From contig JAMOMK010000032.1 of the NCBI GenBank assembly GCA_027067055.1, positions 1-64,000 on the forward strand: 64,000 nucleotides of DNA, written 5' to 3'. Origin of the DNA: Lysobacterales bacterium. GTDB taxonomy: Bacteria; Pseudomonadota; Gammaproteobacteria; Xanthomonadales; Marinicellaceae. Below the pieces are notes generated by a model. That model saw only the letters and a program-made list of their open reading frames with translations. It was not told the origin of the DNA and ran no database searches. The number at the start of each line of letters is the position of its first letter. Positions within the stretch are counted from its first letter, which is position 1. Position numbers and translations under genes: made by a program. Positions 46,691 through 57,254 of this stretch are shown piece after piece.

Positions 46691-47927
46691 GTTTAAAAAT
46701 AATTAAGTTAAGTTTCGAACTTGTCACTTTAACAAATGAGTCTTCTTTTAACAACCTCTTATAATTCAAACGTTCAAATTTTTTATCTAAGAAATGTACT
46801 GTTTTTAAAATCTTAAATGCATCAAACCATTGATGAATAAATTGTTGCCACCTGTGAAGAGAGGTTATCTGTTTTTGGCTCTTTGTAAAAACTGAATAAC
46901 AATCTAAATAATGGTACAATTTAAGGAGGATTTTATCTTTTGGTTCTATGATAGTAAGACCTTTCTTACTCCATAAGGTCTCTAAAAAAAGTTTCCACAG
47001 CTTTAAATAGATGAAACATTGGGGACTGTAATAACTGTAATCATTTATATCTGCTAGATTATTAATTTTCTTAATAGCAGGACCAGTACCAAATGGAACT
47101 CTGTCTGAAAAACGTGAACGTATTTTAACAACACAGTTATCCACTTTATATTTTATGGGTTTAATTTTTGCTAGCTTGTTTAATAAATAAAAATCCTCTC
47201 CCGCATTCCTTTTGGGAAAACCCCGAACTTGTGCATAAGATTCCATTGATGCAATTAATGTACTACCCAAGGGAATATAAGCATAACCCACTTGCCCATA
47301 TTCAATTCCTGCTAAATAATAGCGCATCTTAAAATCATACAAATACTGTAATTTGGATAGTCTAGAGCACTCGCTAAAATGATTAAAGTCCAAAACAATT
47401 GCGGAATAATCACCACCTCGTAATGACTTGATTTGTGAAAAATAATTCTCTGGCAAAATAACATCTGCATCAGTAGAAAAAATCCATGGATATTTTATAA
47501 AGCCTTGCATGTATAGTTTTAAAGCAATATCTGCTCCAATTTTTCGCGCTAGTCCAACACCTTGTTTTGGGTTGATTTGTAAGCTTTCAGCATTACGATC
47601 CACTAGCAAAATATCTTGCATGCCATTGAATTTAAAAAGTTTAAAAGCATCTGATATTTCTTGTTGTGTTTTTGATTTCCTCTGTAAATAATCGATTACT
47701 AATTGATTGTTTTTTTGCCACTGAATATGACCATTTGGTGAGTTTATCACTAAAATGATAAGGTAATTATCATCAATTGATGAAAAAATAGACTCAAGAA
47801 AATTCGACACTTCATTGCAAGCAGGGATAACAACCACATAGTCATAATGAGTCGTAAAAAGCTGAAGTTTTTGAGATTCAACTTCAGCATAGTTACCGAG
47901 ATATTGCTGGAAAGCCTTACTTTTCAA
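46677..47927 (-). CDS. Family-2-like glycosyltransferase
   Basis: The 416-residue protein has VVIPACNEVSNFLESI (nucleotide binding) and FSTDADVILPENYFSQ with the DxD metal site. The C-terminal half is helical. There are no membrane segments. The TTG start directly follows the guaA stop codon. The acceptor and sugar donor cannot be deduced. It fits a surface or pilin glycosylation role given its TfpX/Z-like neighbour, but this is inference. Confidence 0.78.
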   Translation of the reverse strand: MKSKAFQQYLGNYAEVESQKLQLFTTHYDYVVVIPACNEVSNFLESIFSSIDDNYLIILVINSPNGHIQWQKNNQLVIDYLQRKSKTQQEISDAFKLFKFNGMQDILLVDRNAESLQINPKQGVGLARKIGADIALKLYMQGFIKYPWIFSTDADVILPENYFSQIKSLRGGDYSAIVLDFNHFSECSRLSKLQYLYDFKMRYYLAGIEYGQVGYAYIPLGSTLIASMESYAQVRGFPKRNAGEDFYLLNKLAKIKPIKYKVDNCVVKIRSRFSDRVPFGTGPAIKKINNLADINDYSYYSPQCFIYLKLWKLFLETLWSKKGLTIIEPKDKILLKLYHYLDCYSVFTKSQKQITSLHRWQQFIHQWFDAFKILKTVHFLDKKFERLNYKRLLKEDSFVKVTSSKLNLIIFKHDTN

Positions 47928-49490
47928 TCATTCCCACTCAATAGTAGCTGGAGGCTTAGATGAAATATCATAAACTACACGAGAAACTTTATCTATCTCA
48001 TTGATAATGCGACTAGATACATGCTCTAAAAACTCATAAGGTAAATGCGCCCACTTAGCCGTCATAAAATCAATGGTTTCTACCGCACGTAAGGTTATGA
48101 CGTATTCATAACGCCTAGCATCACCCACAACACCAACAGATTTGACGGGTAAAAATACGGCAAAGGCTTGAGAAGTTTTATCGTATAAATCCCATTTTAC
48201 TAATTCTGTGATAAAGATATGATCGGCTTTGGCTAGAATTTCGGCGTATTTTTTCTTCACTTCACCCAAGATACGGACACCAAGACCCGGTCCTGGAAAA
48301 GGATGGCGGTAAACCATGGCCTTTGGCAAACCCAATGCCACACCCATCTTACGCACTTCGTCTTTAAACAAATCACGAAGCGGTTCAAGTAATTTCAAAT
48401 TCATATCCGCAGGTAAGCCACCCACATTGTGGTGTGATTTAATCACATGCGATTTACCAGTTTTAGAGGCTGCCGATTCAATCACATCAGGATAGATCGT
48501 GCCTTGAGCCAACCATCTTACATTGTCTAATTTACGGGCTTCTTCTTCAAATATTTTGATAAATAAACCACCAATAATCTTACGTTTTTTCTCAGGATCA
48601 GCCTCACCTTTTAACGCATCATAATACCTGTCTTGAGCATTGACACGTATAACATTAATATCCATACCATCAGCCATGGTTTGCATGACTTGATCACCTT
48701 CTTCAAAACGCAACAAACCCGTATCAACAAACACACAAACCAAATTATCACCAATGGCTTGGTGCAATAATGCAGCCACCACTGAAGAATCCACACCGCC
48801 TGATAAACCAAGCAAAACTTTATCGTCGCCTGCTTGTTTTTTAACACTTTGGACATGGGTTTGGATAATATTGTCGGTTTTCCACAATTTCTCACAGGCA
48901 CAAATATCAAACAAAAAACGTTCAAACATTTGACGGCCTTGGTGCGTATGCTCAACTTCGGCATGAAATTGCAAACCATAAATTTGTGCATCAACATTCT
49001 CAAAGGAAGTAATCGGTGCAGTGGCTGTTTTTGAAGTAGCAACAAATCCCTCTGGCATCACATCAACCTTATCGCCATGACTCATCCACACATCCAAAAA
49101 GCCTTCTTCTTTATCAAACAAACCATCCAATAGAGCTGACTTATGTGTTAATTCAACCTGTGCATAGCCAAACTCTTTTTCATCACTAGGAACAACCGAA
49201 CCACCAAAATGGTGTGCAATCGCTTGCATACCATAGCAAATCCCAAGTATAGGAATTTTTAAATCAAAAATATGAGTTTCCAATTGCGGACCATCATCCA
49301 AATGTACCGATTCCGGACCACCCGATAAAACAATGCCCTTTGGGTTGAATTCTTTAATCAAGTTAAAGTCCACATCCCAAGGCCAAACCTCACAGTAAAC
49401 CCCCGCCTCACGCACACGCCGTGCAATTAATTGGGTAAATTGCGACCCAAAATCGAGGATTAAAATCTTGTTGTTTTTTATGTTCATCAT
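47928..49490 (-). CDS. guaA: GMP synthase (glutamine-hydrolysing)
   Basis: GuaA converts XMP to GMP. The glutaminase domain has [14 protein letters not shown] (Cys) and [10 protein letters not shown] (His). The ATP-PPase domain has [20 protein letters not shown], and the C-terminal dimerisation domain has [19 protein letters not shown] start at 49490 (MMNIKNNK) with GGTGA upstream; ATG at 49487 is the alternative. guaB lies 860 bp upstream on the same strand, interrupted by one small gene and a repeat-rich gap. Confidence 0.96.
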   Translation of the reverse strand: MMNIKNNKILILDFGSQFTQLIARRVREAGVYCEVWPWDVDFNLIKEFNPKGIVLSGGPESVHLDDGPQLETHIFDLKIPILGICYGMQAIAHHFGGSVVPSDEKEFGYAQVELTHKSALLDGLFDKEEGFLDVWMSHGDKVDVMPEGFVATSKTATAPITSFENVDAQIYGLQFHAEVEHTHQGRQMFERFLFDICACEKLWKTDNIIQTHVQSVKKQAGDDKVLLGLSGGVDSSVVAALLHQAIGDNLVCVFVDTGLLRFEEGDQVMQTMADGMDINVIRVNAQDRYYDALKGEADPEKKRKIIGGLFIKIFEEEARKLDNVRWLAQGTIYPDVIESAASKTGKSHVIKSHHNVGGLPADMNLKLLEPLRDLFKDEVRKMGVALGLPKAMVYRHPFPGPGLGVRILGEVKKKYAEILAKADHIFITELVKWDLYDKTSQAFAVFLPVKSVGVVGDARRYEYVITLRAVETIDFMTAKWAHLPYEFLEHVSSRIINEIDKVSRVVYDISSKPPATIEWE

Positions 49491-49599
49491 TTTTTTCACC
49501 GTCATTCCTGCGAAGGCAGGAATCTCATTGGGTATCGAGTTTCTATTTAAAACTGTTAAGTAACACAGAGATTCGCAAAGTTACACAGAGTTTTTTATC

Positions 49600-49682
49600 G
49601 TAGTGGAGTCCCTTGTGGGCTCCTTTTAACTTTCAGCTTAGCAAGTTTTATTCAACAAGGCTCCCACAAGGGAAGCCACTAC
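49600..49682. repeat. GTAG-type REP pair (BIME), copy 4
   Basis: The two GTAG hairpins are the same as at 991-1073, but the 30-nt spacer between them differs. This shows the hairpins, not the spacer, are the conserved unit, and that the copy moved independently of the protease array. Confidence 0.85.
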
Positions 49683-49835
49683 CATTTCTTTTGTAAGGTG
49701 GGTTTACCCACCAATTTTAATACTATTTATTTATCGAAACCTCTGAAACACTTCTTTAGTTCAAAGTTCTTTTTAACTTTAAATAACGCAGAGATTCGCA
49801 AAGAAATCGCAGAGTTACACAGGGTTTTTATAATA

Positions 49836-49904
49836 CTCGTACGGGTAGTTGACTTCAGTAAACCTGTTAAAAGTGTTGGCTAAAGCCAACTACCCGTATG
49901 AGTT
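49836..49904. repeat. Second REP-like inverted pair (GTAGTTGGCT type)
   Basis: The outer arms ACTCGTACGGGTAGTTG and CAACTACCCGTATGAGT are inverted with one mismatch. On the minus strand the right half reads GTAG then TTGGCTTTAGCCAA, again a GTAG-led hairpin but of another sequence family. Confidence 0.65.
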
Positions 49905-49920
49905 TCTTTTTTACTTTATC

Positions 49921-49948
49921 CAGTAAGGTGGGCTTGCCCACCTTACTG
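49921..49948. terminator. Perfect 13-bp palindrome after a minus-strand gene
   Basis: CAGTAAGGTGGGC and its complement flank a TT loop. It sits 2 bp downstream of the stop of the minus-strand gene at 49951. There is no clear T run on that strand, so it may be an RNA-stability hairpin and not a strong terminator. Confidence 0.5.
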
Positions 49949-49950
49949 AA

Positions 49951-50334
49951 TTATGACTCTGTAATTAAATAAACAAGAGCTTCACCGCATCCTTCCTTTA
50001 AATCTTGTTCCGACTGTTTTTTAAGTTCTTTAAACATACTATTTATTAATTTTTTCATATGGTTTTCAAATTCTATACCCTTTAATCCTACATCTTCTTT
50101 TGAAAGTTTTTTCCCATATTCAACTAATCTTTCATTTGTTTCATTCCATTTTTTTAACCCAATTTCAAAAGCATCACTTAATTCAGGGTATAGCTTATTA
50201 CATACCTTAAAGATTCTCGGAGATGATATTGATTGGATATAAAATAAAACGGATTTTTTATCATATTCAGTATATTCTTTTGATTCAGCTGTACAAAAAA
50301 CTAATATACTAATAATTATAAATATGTGTTTCAT
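49951..50334 (-). CDS. Small exported protein of unknown function
   Basis: The 127 residues have a signal peptide (MKHIFIIISILVFCTAES) and a helical, charged mature domain with two Cys (about 41 and 117). I recognise no family. It lies 15 bp after guaB on the same strand, so it may be cotranscribed. Confidence 0.6.
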   Translation of the reverse strand: MKHIFIIISILVFCTAESKEYTEYDKKSVLFYIQSISSPRIFKVCNKLYPELSDAFEIGLKKWNETNERLVEYGKKLSKEDVGLKGIEFENHMKKLINSMFKELKKQSEQDLKEGCGEALVYLITES

Positions 50335-50349
50335 TAAATAAATCTCTAT

Positions 50350-51840
<1,491 letters not shown>

Positions 51841-51899
51841 TTAAAAAATTCGCCGCATTCTAACATAACAGAGCTGAAATAACAGAGATAATAAAACTG

Positions 51900-53234
51900 A
51901 TGCACACAAATAACGGAAAAACACCTGAAAAAGCGTTAAATCCAAGCCAATTGAATCGTTTGGCAAAAAATAGTTTAGAAAACAGCATTGGCAGCATCTG
52001 GATTACTGGTGAGGTCACCAATGCAAGTGCCAACCAAAACCTGCATATTTATTTTGCTTTAAAAGATGCAAGTGCTTCGGTAAGTTGTGCCTTTTTCAAG
52101 AATGCTAACTTTGGCAATATTCGCCTAAAAAATGGAGACAACTTACTGGTTTATGGACAGGTTTCTTTATTCGAAAAAACAGGTAACTACCAAATTATCG
52201 TCAAAAGAGTCGAGAAATCAGGCACAGGTGATAGAGCCAAGGCCTTTGCCGAACTTAAAGTTCAACTCGAGGCCATGGGGTTTTTTAGCCAAGAGAAAAA
52301 GAAGCCTCTGCCCAAAATCATAAAATCACTGGCCATTGTCACCTCTCAAACATCTGCTGCCATTACTGACGTATTAAACGTTATTAAACGCCGTAATCCA
52401 TTACTAAACATCACTATTTACCATGCCAGCGTACAAGGCGACAATGCTGTAGAAGAAATTATCGACGCCCTACTCACCGCAGACATTAACAAACATGATG
52501 TTATTTTACTGACTCGCGGTGGTGGATCAATTGATGATTTATGGACTTTTAACGATGTTTCTATTGCCCAAACTTTGTTTAATTTGGAAACACCTTGCGT
52601 TTCTGCAATTGGTCATGAACGAGATACGGCTATTTCAGATTTGGTTGCTGATAGTTTTGCCATCACACCAACAGCAGCAGCAGAAATGCTCACACCTGAT
52701 ATTAGTGAACTTAAAATTAAGCTAAAGCATAATTTACAATCCTTATATCATATTATTATTACCAAAATAAACAATAAATCACAGCTATTAGACAATTCTT
52801 TTCATCAACTAGAAAAGTCCCATCCACAAACAAAAATACAGTTAGAAAAGCAAAAACTTAGAAGCACCAATGAAAAACTGCAACAATTAACTATTCAATC
52901 TCTCCAATCAAAATCGAGCCAATTAAGCCTTGTCAGTATTTATTTTAAACATTATGATTTTAATCTCAATGAGCAAAACTCTAAACTTGATTACTTTAAA
53001 AATAACTTAACCCAAGCAGTTGAACAATCACTAACCCATAATAAATCACAATTAGATAATCTTATTCACTCTCTTAATACTTTAAGTCCATTATCAACAT
53101 TATCAAGAGGTTATAGCATTACATTAAAGTATAATACCAATATAATTATTAATAACGAAAACCAGATTAAATCAGGCGACATAATCGAAACAAAACTTAA
53201 AGAAGGCAAAATTCTTTCTAAAATTATTTCATAG
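51900..53234 (+). CDS. xseA: Exodeoxyribonuclease VII large subunit
   Basis: The 444 residues have the N-terminal OB fold (IGSIWITGEVTNASANQNLH), the catalytic domain with the GGGSIDDLW segment and AIGHERDTAISDLVADSFA, a long coiled coil (about 280-400) and the C-terminal SPLSTLSRGYSIT. With XseB it degrades single-stranded DNA to oligonucleotides. xseB is not in the window. Its end overlaps the convergent membrane gene by 11 bp. Confidence 0.95.
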   Translation: MHTNNGKTPEKALNPSQLNRLAKNSLENSIGSIWITGEVTNASANQNLHIYFALKDASASVSCAFFKNANFGNIRLKNGDNLLVYGQVSLFEKTGNYQIIVKRVEKSGTGDRAKAFAELKVQLEAMGFFSQEKKKPLPKIIKSLAIVTSQTSAAITDVLNVIKRRNPLLNITIYHASVQGDNAVEEIIDALLTADINKHDVILLTRGGGSIDDLWTFNDVSIAQTLFNLETPCVSAIGHERDTAISDLVADSFAITPTAAAEMLTPDISELKIKLKHNLQSLYHIIITKINNKSQLLDNSFHQLEKSHPQTKIQLEKQKLRSTNEKLQQLTIQSLQSKSSQLSLVSIYFKHYDFNLNEQNSKLDYFKNNLTQAVEQSLTHNKSQLDNLIHSLNTLSPLSTLSRGYSITLKYNTNIIINNENQIKSGDIIETKLKEGKILSKIIS

Positions 53235-53634
53235 AAACAACACCAAAATAATAAAACATGCCAAAGATAAAACTAACAGCAGAACTCCAAACGATAAACC
53301 AATTTATTTTTGCTCTATCAAATATAGAGATAGGAATAATGGCTAAACCTCTGACTAAGTAGATGCCTGTTATGACTAACAGTACTGGTTTTAACAATGG
53401 TAACTTTACAACCAAACCAGCTCCAGAGAATGCATAAAATCCCCAACTAATCAAAACTGAAGCAATCAAAAATGTTAAGATTCCTGGTATCCATGAACCC
53501 TTTTCAGATAATCTTACTAACTTTTCACCTGCCCCAAAAAACTCATACCACTTAGCCCCTTTTACGATAATAAGCAAATGCAAAATACCAGCACATATAC
53601 TTAAACAACCACCGATAATTAACCAATAATTCAT
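53224..53634 (-). CDS. Four-helix membrane protein of unknown function
   Basis: The 136 residues contain four hydrophobic segments with short loops. It begins MNYWLIIGGCLSICAGILHL and includes GAGEKLVRLSEKGSW and IYLVRGLAII. I do not recognise a named family. Its start overlaps the end of the PNPOx-like gene, so both form one operon facing the TetR gene. Confidence 0.7.
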   Translation of the reverse strand: MNYWLIIGGCLSICAGILHLLIIVKGAKWYEFFGAGEKLVRLSEKGSWIPGILTFLIASVLISWGFYAFSGAGLVVKLPLLKPVLLVITGIYLVRGLAIIPISIFDRAKINWFIVWSSAVSFIFGMFYYFGVVSMK

Positions 53635-54116
53635 ATAAATTGCTCTCTTGTCATTTTCCCTATAAATACGGGTTTAAAATCTATTATCTCAAACTCACGT
53701 ACATGTGACATATCACTCCACAATATCTGGTAACCTTTTGTAAACGAAAACATCTTCACTTTTCTTTTAAAAATACTCCCTTCTTCATCTTTTTCTTGGC
53801 GTAACTTTCCAATTTTTATAACCATTCTTATAGCTGGCGGTGTTTTAAACTGTCCTTTAAACAGTGATTTTAGCCAAAACCAGTTACCATCATTGACGAA
53901 CATTAGTGTTGCCAATTGATTTTGCTTACTATTTTCAGGTATATTTTTGGTGAATTTCTCAAAAAATATACCCTTGTCTTTAGTTTTGATAATAACACTA
54001 CCAATTGGTGTCACATGTGGAATACCCTCTTTACTTACTGTCGCAATCGAACAATAAGTTGATTGTGCGATTAATGGTTTTATTTTCTTATTAAATATTT
54101 CATCTGTTATTTTCAT
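53631..54116 (-). CDS. Pyridoxamine 5'-phosphate oxidase-family flavin-binding protein
   Basis: The 161-residue split-barrel protein shows YCSIATVSKEGIPHVTPIGS near the start, as in PNPOx-like FMN- or F420-binding proteins, and KGYQILWSDMSHVREFEI later. It is not PdxH, which is longer and has other motifs. A redox or detoxification role is likely but is not defined. Divergent from the TetR gene with two palindromes in between, it is the probable TetR target. Confidence 0.78.
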   Translation of the reverse strand: MKITDEIFNKKIKPLIAQSTYCSIATVSKEGIPHVTPIGSVIIKTKDKGIFFEKFTKNIPENSKQNQLATLMFVNDGNWFWLKSLFKGQFKTPPAIRMVIKIGKLRQEKDEEGSIFKRKVKMFSFTKGYQILWSDMSHVREFEIIDFKPVFIGKMTREQFI

Positions 54117-54182
54117 AATTGTTCCATCTCATTTTTTTAATGTTAAACAAACTCTCTTAATTATTTATTACATATTTCTCTG

Positions 54183-54232
54183 ACATACCTTGAGGTATGT
54201 TAGTAAGCACTATAACATACTTTAAGGTATGC
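54183..54232. promoter_or_regulatory. Double palindromic operator for the TetR regulator
   Basis: Two related inverted repeats lie in the divergent gap: ACATACCTTGAGGTATGT (54183-54200) and ACATACTTTAAGGTATGC (54215-54232). Their centres are 32 bp apart, about three helical turns, so two dimers could bind on one face. TetR-family regulators commonly bind such sites to repress themselves and the divergent operon. Confidence 0.7.
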
Positions 54233-54355
54233 TGAGAAGTATTTAGTGAAACCTTAATACATCAGCAGCAAATAAAGCAGGTTTAACTAGCATTAGTATC
54301 AATTCAGTTTACAAAATAAAAAGCAGAATGAATTGTGACAACATAGAGAACGATA

Positions 54356-54901
54356 GTGCAAGTAAATACAAACAACAATAGACAAGCATGGTTAACATTA
54401 GGTTTAAGAACATTAGGTGAAGAAGGTTTAAGTTCATTAAAAATCAACGAACTTTGTTTAAAGCTAAACGTAACAAAAGGGTGTTTTTATCATTGGTTTA
54501 AATCAAAAGGCGACTATGAAGAGCAAATTTTAGGGTATTGGAAACATCGGTTTACACAGCAATTTATCAAACTGGCGGAACTCGGTGTTGATAATAAACA
54601 AAAACTGGCTCTTTTGTGCGAACAATGCATAAAATCCACCGTTAAAGGTAATCGTTTAGAAGTCGAGATTAATGCTTGGGCACAAAAAAATGATAAAGTT
54701 AAACGTTATGTACACAAGGTTTACAAACAACGTTACACTTATTTAATAAAATTGTTATCTGGAATTTATTCTGATGAAGATGAAATAAAAAAGCATGCAT
54801 TAATTATATATTCATTAGTTGTTGGTATAGATTTTTTCTACAGAAAATTATCGCGCAAAGAACTTGAGTTGATTTTTTCTGAATATTTGTTTAAAAACTA
54901 A
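54356..54901 (+). CDS. TetR-family transcriptional regulator
   Basis: The 181-residue protein has an N-terminal HTH (GLSSLKINELCLKLNVTKGC, then FYHWFKSKGDYEEQIL) and a helical ligand-binding domain. The start codon is GTG; a longer frame is not available. It probably represses the divergent PNPOx-like operon through the double palindrome. Its ligand is unknown. It lies 84 bp before iadA, but the operator location argues for the divergent genes as its targets. Confidence 0.88.
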   Translation: MQVNTNNNRQAWLTLGLRTLGEEGLSSLKINELCLKLNVTKGCFYHWFKSKGDYEEQILGYWKHRFTQQFIKLAELGVDNKQKLALLCEQCIKSTVKGNRLEVEINAWAQKNDKVKRYVHKVYKQRYTYLIKLLSGIYSDEDEIKKHALIIYSLVVGIDFFYRKLSRKELELIFSEYLFKN

Positions 54902-54985
54902 TTCATCATTAGGTTTTAACTAAAATATCTAGAGTTCATTTTAGCCTTGTTGTAACATAACATTTTACAAAAACACATTTAAGAA

Positions 54986-56149
54986 ATGCTTCATCGATTA
55001 AATAATATCAATCTCTATGCACCTGAAAATCACGGTATTTGTAATATCTTGATTGCTGCTGGGAAAATTATTGCAATTAGCAAAGAACCGATTGCAATTG
55101 ATTTAAATTTATTAGCAAGTGATGAAGATTTTACAGGTAAAAAAGTTGTTCCAGGGATTATTGATGCCCACGCCCATATTACAGGTGGCGGTGGAGAAGC
55201 TGGTTTTAAAACCAAAGTCCCTGCTCTGAATTTATCCCAATACACAAAAGCTGGAGTGACAACGGTTATTGGCTTACTTGGAACAGACGACACAACACGT
55301 AACACCTCGTCAGTTATTGCTCAGGTTTATGCTTTGCGAGAAGAAGGTTTAAGTGCTTGGTGTTATACCGGCGGTTATCATATTCCTTTATCTACATTAA
55401 CCGATAGTGTTCGTAAAGACATGGTGCATATTGAACCAATAATTGGTGTAGGTGAATTAGCTATTTCCGATCATCGTTCATCGCAGCCAACTTTTGATGA
55501 AATCGCTCGCATTGCAGGTGATGTACACGTGGCTGGAATCATGACAGGTAAGGCTGGTATTGTACACTTTCATCTAGGTGATGGTTCACGCAAACTAGAC
55601 TTGATTGAAAAATTATTAGATGAAACCGAAATACCTGCTCGCGTGTTAAATCCAACACATTGCAACCGCAATATTCCTTTATTTGAACAAGCCTGTGAAT
55701 TAACAAAACGTGGAATCACTATTGATGTGACTGCTTTTCCTCCTACAGATAGTGTAGAAGAATATTCCGCTGCAGAATCATTTAGACGTTATATGAAAGG
55801 TAAATTTGACAAAGAAAAATTTACTATTTCATCCGACGGCGGCGGTTGTTTACCACATTTTGATGAACAAGGGGAATTATTATATTTGGACTATGGTCGT
55901 TGCACATTGTTAAGCGATACACTCAAAGAATTATTAGATGAAGGCTATAAACTTGAAGAAGTTATAGCTGTATTTACCAGTAATGTGGCAAAATTATTGC
56001 GTCTAAACAACAAAGGAAAACTTGAGGTTGGCAAAGATGCCGATTTAATTATTTTGGATGATGATAACAAAATAGAATCCGTGATGGCATTAGGTCAATG
56101 GCATCAAAAAAATTATAAAACTATTCGATTTGGTGGTTTTGAGGTTTGA
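54986..56149 (+). CDS. iadA: Isoaspartyl dipeptidase (amidohydrolase), cyanophycin catabolism
   Basis: The 387-residue amidohydrolase hydrolyses beta-Asp dipeptides, here probably beta-Asp-Arg from cyanophycin. Metal and active-site motifs: IDAHAHITGGGGEAG, VHFHLGDG, NPTHCNRNIP and ISSDGGG. The segment matching the carboxylated lysine of E. coli IadA reads GVGELAISDHRS with Glu157, so a carboxylate may replace the modified lysine (from memory of the E. coli sequence). It precedes cphB and cphA and is separated from cphB only by a BIME. Confidence 0.88.
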   Translation: MLHRLNNINLYAPENHGICNILIAAGKIIAISKEPIAIDLNLLASDEDFTGKKVVPGIIDAHAHITGGGGEAGFKTKVPALNLSQYTKAGVTTVIGLLGTDDTTRNTSSVIAQVYALREEGLSAWCYTGGYHIPLSTLTDSVRKDMVHIEPIIGVGELAISDHRSSQPTFDEIARIAGDVHVAGIMTGKAGIVHFHLGDGSRKLDLIEKLLDETEIPARVLNPTHCNRNIPLFEQACELTKRGITIDVTAFPPTDSVEEYSAAESFRRYMKGKFDKEKFTISSDGGGCLPHFDEQGELLYLDYGRCTLLSDTLKELLDEGYKLEEVIAVFTSNVAKLLRLNNKGKLEVGKDADLIILDDDNKIESVMALGQWHQKNYKTIRFGGFEV

Positions 56150-56159
56150 AAAAAACAAA

Positions 56160-56242
56160 GTAGTGGCTTCCCTTGTGGGAGCCTTACTAATCGGAAGCTC
56201 ATAAGTTAAGACATATAAGGAGCCCACAAGGGACTCCACTAC
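56160..56242. repeat. GTAG-type REP pair (BIME), copy 5, between iadA and cphB
   Basis: The 83-bp element is inverted relative to the other copies: the GGCT/AGCC hairpin is on the left and GGAG/CTCC on the right. It starts 10 nt after the iadA stop and may separate or stabilise parts of the cyanophycin transcript. Confidence 0.85.
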
Positions 56243-56372
56243 AAATGAGCTTTAAAGAACAATGAGTTTAATGTAAAAAACTTCGTGTACCTCTGTGAAA
56301 CCTCTGCGAACCTCGTGTTCCTTAGCAATCATCAGAAAAAACGACAAACAGAATAACAAAAGAGGAAAATAT

Positions 56373-57191
56373 ATGTGCCCAGCAGAAGCTGTTGAAGACG
56401 TAGACCGTGGTTGGATTATCCCAATTGGCGGTGCTGAAGACAAAGAAAACGATATGACAATTCTAAAACGATTTTGGGAGTTGTCAGGTGGTGAAAAAGC
56501 CAAAATTTTAATTATACCAACTGCTTCACAACTCGAAGATACTGGACCACGTTACGTAGAAATTTTTGAACGTCTTGGTGGTAAAGCTATGTATATTCGC
56601 GTTGATGAGCGTGAAGATTGTTTTAAAGAACGCATTCAAGGCAAACTCAAACGTGCTACTGGTATTTTTATCACGGGTGGTAATCAATTGCGTTTATCAA
56701 CTATTCTTGGTGGAACACCTGTTGCTAAACTCATCCGTTCACTTAATGCAAATGGCATACACGTCGCAGGTACATCCGCTGGAGCTGCTATTGTCACAGA
56801 ACACATGATAGCAGGTGGGAAAGCCGGACCAACACCAACAGAAGACGGTGCAACAATGGCTCCAGGGCTTGGGTTAACCAATAAGCTCATTGTCGATCAA
56901 CACTTTCGTCAACGCGATAGAATAGGACGATTAATGACAGCCCTATCCTACAACCCTTTTATATCGGGTATCGGTATTGACGAAGATACAGCTGCTTTTA
57001 TCGACCCTCAAGGAATATTTGAAGTAGTTGGAGCAGGATCAATAACTGTGGTAGATCCTGCAGGATTAACCCATTCATCCATGCACGATGCACGTCACCG
57101 AGAAAACTTAACCTTAATTGGCATGACAGTCCATGTTTTAAGTGAAGGGGCAAAATACAACATTAATACACGGGAAGCATTTGAAGAGTAA
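56373..57191 (+). CDS. cphB: Cyanophycinase
   Basis: The start is set at 56373 (MCPAEAVEDVDRGW) because GAGGAAA lies 8 nt upstream; the longer frame from 56295 covers noncoding repeat sequence. The 272-residue S51 serine peptidase has the nucleophile Ser in GTSAGAAIVTEHM, with TGGNQLRLSTILGG upstream and GIGIDEDTAAFI downstream. It cuts cyanophycin to beta-Asp-Arg. It lacks a signal peptide, so it acts on internal granules. cphA follows after 63 bp. Confidence 0.95.
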   Translation: MCPAEAVEDVDRGWIIPIGGAEDKENDMTILKRFWELSGGEKAKILIIPTASQLEDTGPRYVEIFERLGGKAMYIRVDEREDCFKERIQGKLKRATGIFITGGNQLRLSTILGGTPVAKLIRSLNANGIHVAGTSAGAAIVTEHMIAGGKAGPTPTEDGATMAPGLGLTNKLIVDQHFRQRDRIGRLMTALSYNPFISGIGIDEDTAAFIDPQGIFEVVGAGSITVVDPAGLTHSSMHDARHRENLTLIGMTVHVLSEGAKYNINTREAFEE

Positions 57192-57254
57192 ATTTGAAAA
57201 TGTAATATTTTTGCCTTTGGCACGAATGATGAAAAGAAGAGAGAGTAAATAACC

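Larger units (their letters stand above)
49491..49950. other. 460-bp gap packed with repeats between guaA and the next gene
   Basis: No gene is visible. From left to right: a hairpin repeat GTCATTCCTGCGAAGGCAGG (about 49503-49522, also inside the MITEs), degenerate CAGAGATTCGCAAAG repeats (about 49566-49582 and 49788-49804), a BIME (49600-49682), a GGTGGGTTTACCCACC hairpin (about 49697-49712), a second REP-like pair (49836-49904) and a perfect palindrome at 49921-49948. Promoter signals for guaA must lie among them. Confidence 0.75.

Noticed and set aside
49836-49904. rho-independent terminator for guaA neighbours
   Set aside because: It is 69 bp, has GTAG-led halves on both strands and no T run; a REP-like pair describes it better.
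52519-52725. Frame with a run of glutamines inside xseA
   Set aside because: It is a +1 shadow of xseA, whose motifs cover the same bases.
56295-56372. Longer cyanophycinase N-terminus from 56295
   Set aside because: This stretch is intergenic repeat sequence, and a good ribosome-binding site precedes the ATG at 56373.
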